Shown here in pieces: positions 48,062 through 51,201 of a stretch of 51,201 nucleotides of DNA. Origin of the DNA: Gammaproteobacteria bacterium. Its GTDB lineage: Bacteria > Pseudomonadota > Gammaproteobacteria > Steroidobacterales > Steroidobacteraceae. The translations under genes were made by a program, and so were the position numbers. The first letter of the stretch is position 1. Every line of letters starts with the position of its first letter. The stretch is from positions 1 through 51,201 of the forward strand of contig VGUP01000004.1 of NCBI GenBank assembly GCA_016874175.1, written 5' to 3'. Under the pieces are notes generated by a model. It was not told the DNA's origin and made no database searches. It saw nothing but the letters and a program-made list of their open reading frames with translations.

Positions 48062-48889
48062 ATGTCACTTTCAGGCAAGGCAGCTTTGGTTACTGGCGCG
48101 GGTCAGGGCATCGGGCGCGCTTGCGCACTTGCCCTCGCCGAAGCCGGCGCACGAGTCGCCGTTTTTGATCTCAAGCAGGAATCCGCTGACGCCACCGTCG
48201 CCACGCTGCCGAATCCCACCGCGCACTTGGCGATTGCCGGCAACGTAGCCGACAGCGCTGCGGTCAAAGCCGCTTTTGCGCAAGCCGTGGCGGCGTTTGG
48301 GCGGCTCGATGTGCTCGTCAATAATGCCGGCACCGGCACTGGCCCGAACGACGGTAGCGCCAAAATGTACGAGCTGATGGCGCAGCGTAACGCCGAACTC
48401 GCGCGTGGCGAAACACCCAAGACCCATGTCGAGCAAACCGTCTTCATGGAAGACGAAGGCTGGCGCGCGGTGATGGCTGTCAATCTCGACGGTGCTTTCT
48501 TTTGCGCGCGCGAGGCGCTGCGCGTTATGGCCGAAAAAAACATCAAGGGCTCGATCATCAATATCGCCTCCACGGCCGTGCAGTCGGGCGAAGGTCCCGT
48601 GCACTACGTCACCAGCAAGGCAGCGCTAGTCGGCATGACCCGCGCCCTCGCCCGCGAAGTCGCCTCACGCGGCATCCGTATCAATGCCGTGGCCCCCGGC
48701 CCCACCGACACCCCGCTCATGCGCTCCATTCCCGACGAATGGATTGCAAGCCTCGAAAAAGCCATCCCACTCGGCCGTCTCGCGAAGCCTGCCGAAGTTG
48801 CGGCAGCCGTACGCTTTCTCGCGAGTGACGAGGCCTCGTACGTGACCGGCAGTGTGCTGGTCGCCAACGGCGGCTCGTATTTCTTTTAA
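48062..48889 (+). CDS. Short-chain dehydrogenase/reductase
   Basis: GKAALVTGAGQGIGRACALALAEAGARVAVFD; VLVNNAG; YVTSKAALVGMTRA; YVTGSVLVANGG. Confidence 0.9.
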   Translation: MSLSGKAALVTGAGQGIGRACALALAEAGARVAVFDLKQESADATVATLPNPTAHLAIAGNVADSAAVKAAFAQAVAAFGRLDVLVNNAGTGTGPNDGSAKMYELMAQRNAELARGETPKTHVEQTVFMEDEGWRAVMAVNLDGAFFCAREALRVMAEKNIKGSIINIASTAVQSGEGPVHYVTSKAALVGMTRALAREVASRGIRINAVAPGPTDTPLMRSIPDEWIASLEKAIPLGRLAKPAEVAAAVRFLASDEASYVTGSVLVANGGSYFF

Positions 48890-48986
48890 GTTTCTTGAAT
48901 TTTTTTCTTTGGGAAATCGATCGTGTCCATGACGAATTCCGTTGACCGCGTTGCGGTGACTCTCATCGCGCGAGGCCTGACGGCTC

Positions 48987-49157
48987 GCCGCGCTCGCGCA
49001 TGCGTTCAAACCACACGCGCTGATCTTTGCTGCTAAAGCACAGCTGCGAGCCCCCCCAGACCATTTCTTTGGGCGTGATGGGCAGGCGCATCGAGGCCGG
49101 GCAGTTGGCCTCTTGCTATGCACGTACCTCGGCGCGCCAGACCTTGGTATCTACCAC
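48987..49157 (-). pseudogene. Decayed N-terminal remnant of an acyl-CoA dehydrogenase gene
   Basis: Reverse frame from GTG 49157: VVDTKVWRAEVRA*QEANCPASMRLPITPKEMVWGGSQLCFSSKDQRVWFERMRERG; in-frame TAG at 49116-49118 where ACADs typically read EVRAWLEANCPAS; homology ends abruptly around 48987. Confidence 0.7.
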
Positions 49158-50956
49158 ACGACCTCCTGCAGCTGGTCCATCGCTGTCAAAGCGACATAGG
49201 TTTTGCGGTCGTCGCGGCGCAGATACAGGGGCTCGGTGATGGTTTGCGTATCGTAGGCCTGGCGTTGTAAATTGACTTTGCGCAGCTTGTAGTTGCCTGT
49301 CATATCGGTGCTGGGCGCAATGCGTAAAAAGTAAGGCACCGCGTAAGCGGGCAGACGTCCGAGCGCGATTTTCCAAAAAGCCTGCGGATCGAATTGGGCG
49401 CCCTCCTGCATGACCAGAGCGGCCATGCCGGCGCGTCCCTCGCAGCCGGGCACTTGTACGCCATAGACGGTGATAGCATCGAGACCGGGGAAATCGCCCA
49501 GTGCATCGGCGACTTCGGTGGTGGAGACGTTTTCACTTTTCCACCGGTAGGTGTCACCGATACGGTCCACAAACCAAAAATAGCCGTCCTCGTCGTAGCG
49601 CAGCAAGTCGCCCGAAGACCACCAAGCGTCGCCGGATTGAAACACATTGCGCAAAATCTTGCGTTCGGTGGCGGCGGCCGAAGTGTAGCCCTCAAAGCGC
49701 CCGGCCACCACATCCGGGATGTCAATGATCATGCCAATCGCCTCGCCCACTTCGCCGGGTGCGCATAGCTGCATAAAGCCCTTGTCGTCCCGCAGATGGC
49801 ATTGGTTATCGGCGTCATAGCGCGCCAGGCGCAAATTGGACTTTTCCCAAAACGGGACGCGCCCGCAGGAGCCCACGCGGTTGTCCAAGTTAATGGTGTT
49901 GGTGTTGGCCTCAGTGGCGCCCCAGCCCTCGTAAATTTCAAAATCGCCAAAGCGACGCACCCACTGCTCCCACACTTCGCTGGCCATGCCGGCGCCTACC
50001 ATTTTGCGCAGGCTGTGTTCGCGCTCGCCCGGCTGCATCGGTGTGGTGAGCAAAAAACGAACAATCTCGCCTACGTATTGGCAGATGGTGACTTGGTGGC
50101 GACGCACGTCAGCCCAAAACTCGCTGCGGCTGAATTTGCGGCGCAGCAGCAGGCTGGCGCCGCTGGCAATGGCCGTGGCCCCCACTGACAGCGAGGCCGC
50201 ACCGTGGTAGAGCGGTAAAAAGCAGTAAAAACAATCGCTGGGCTGCACGTCCATGGTGATTTGCATGACGTCACCGGTAATCAGCCAGCGTGCGTGGCTG
50301 ATGATCGCCGCCTTTGGCAGCCCTGTGGTGCCCGAGGTGAAGATGTAGACAGCCGGTCTCTCGGCCACCAGTCCGGCACGCCAGTCGGTGGGCGGGTTGG
50401 CGCTGTCACTTTGGAGCGATAACGCCTGCAAATCCAGGACGGTTACCGACTTGTCCAGGGCGGTGGCCGGGCACTCGGCATCAGGCCAGAGCCAACAGCG
50501 AAGCCCCGGGGGCAGCGTGGTTACGGCGAACTGGGGCAAACACTCCTCACCGACCACGACTAGTTGGGCGCCCGTTTCGCTCAAGTTATGCTCAAGTGAC
50601 TTACCGCGCTCATTGGTATTGAGAAAAACCGTGGTGACCCCCAACTTCATCAGAGCAAACCATACGAATATGAAACCCGGCCGGTTCTCCATGCACAGCG
50701 CGACCACGTCCCCGCAGCGCAAGCCCAACTGGTGACTAGCATGCGCCACCTGGTTAATACAAGCATTGGTTTGCGCGTAGGTCAGGCTGGTGTCACTGTA
50801 GTGCAGGCAGGGGCGATCAGCGTAACGCTGGGCGCTTTCCTCGAAGCGCTCGGCCAAGGCATAGGTCTGGGAGGCCCGATGGCGCTGGCTAGCCCGGTTG
50901 CGGCGGTCCAGCTTGGACTGTGTGACTTCGCGGGGCACAATGGGACAGTTTTTCAT
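49151..50956 (-). CDS. Acyl-CoA ligase, FATP/FadD6-like very-long-chain or bile-acid type
   Basis: VYIFTSGTTGLPKAAIISHARW; FEIYEGWGATEANTNTINLDNRVGSCGRVPFW; SGDLLRYDEDGYFWFVDRIGDTYRWKSENVSTTEVADAL. Confidence 0.9.
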   Translation of the reverse strand: MKNCPIVPREVTQSKLDRRNRASQRHRASQTYALAERFEESAQRYADRPCLHYSDTSLTYAQTNACINQVAHASHQLGLRCGDVVALCMENRPGFIFVWFALMKLGVTTVFLNTNERGKSLEHNLSETGAQLVVVGEECLPQFAVTTLPPGLRCWLWPDAECPATALDKSVTVLDLQALSLQSDSANPPTDWRAGLVAERPAVYIFTSGTTGLPKAAIISHARWLITGDVMQITMDVQPSDCFYCFLPLYHGAASLSVGATAIASGASLLLRRKFSRSEFWADVRRHQVTICQYVGEIVRFLLTTPMQPGEREHSLRKMVGAGMASEVWEQWVRRFGDFEIYEGWGATEANTNTINLDNRVGSCGRVPFWEKSNLRLARYDADNQCHLRDDKGFMQLCAPGEVGEAIGMIIDIPDVVAGRFEGYTSAAATERKILRNVFQSGDAWWSSGDLLRYDEDGYFWFVDRIGDTYRWKSENVSTTEVADALGDFPGLDAITVYGVQVPGCEGRAGMAALVMQEGAQFDPQAFWKIALGRLPAYAVPYFLRIAPSTDMTGNYKLRKVNLQRQAYDTQTITEPLYLRRDDRKTYVALTAMDQLQEVVW

Positions 50957-50984
50957 GCGCGTTCACGTCCGATATTATACGGGC

Positions 50985-51201
50985 TTAGCGTGCCGTGCGC
51001 GGCATCTGCAGACCGAATTGGGCGACGAGCTCGCGCTGGATTTCATTGGTGCCACCACCAAATGTCAGGGTCGTCGCAGCGCGCACTTCGTATTCCAGAT
51101 CGCCCATAAGCAACTCCGCGCTGCTGCCCTGGCGCACCAGTGCGCTGTTGCCCACAATCTCGATGAGGTTTCGCAGGATTTTGACCACGCTCTCGGAGCC
51201 A
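50985..51201 (-). CDS. Acyl-CoA dehydrogenase, C-terminal part (N-terminus beyond window edge)
   Basis: GSESVVKILRNLIEIVGNSALVRQGSSAELLMGDLEYEVRAATTLTFGGGTNEIQRELVAQFGLQMPRTAR. Confidence 0.8.
   Translation of the reverse strand, partial: GSESVVKILRNLIEIVGNSALVRQGSSAELLMGDLEYEVRAATTLTFGGGTNEIQRELVAQFGLQMPRTAR

Noticed and set aside
49319-49332. ATGCGTAAAAAG match to the operator half-site
   Set aside because: Inside the ligase coding sequence with no second arm at the required spacing; likely chance.
1-51201. CRISPR arrays, tRNA/rRNA genes, transposases, phage genes
   Set aside because: None seen on reading the sequence and ORF list.

Overview
The window is a dense, high-GC proteobacterial-type catabolic region for steroid (cholesterol, bile-acid or sterol-like) degradation. 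It has about 37 protein-coding genes and no rRNA, tRNA, CRISPR or IS element that I can see. Recognisable pathway pieces are: ring A/B enzymes (KstD-like FAD dehydrogenases, two Rieske oxygenases, HsaA-, HsaB-, HsaC-, HsaD- and HsaE-like genes); a long minus-strand operon with the C/D-ring (HIP) genes (HsaC-like, IpdA, IpdB, two enoyl-CoA hydratases including EchA20-like, IpdC, four acyl-CoA dehydrogenases including FadE30-like, FadA6-like thiolase, SDRs including IpdF-like, MaoC); acyl-CoA ligases (one FadD3-like); a cytochrome P450; a TonB receptor paired with an MFS transporter; and a tandem Lrp/AsnC regulator pair. Main non-gene observation: a long inverted repeat, (A)TGCGTAAA-N(about 14 between 7-bp arms)-TTTACGCA(T), with identical 28-bp arm-to-arm geometry in four divergent promoter regions (4119-4150, 16673-16704, 22180-22211, 47146-47177) and a half-site in a fifth (41118-41127). 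It looks like the operator of one regulon whose regulator I cannot assign. Second observation: a decayed acyl-CoA dehydrogenase N-terminal remnant (48987-49157, internal TAG) marks a junction between the steroid block and a different ligase/acyl-CoA dehydrogenase block at the right edge. All family calls come from reading motifs and remembered homologues; no searches were run.
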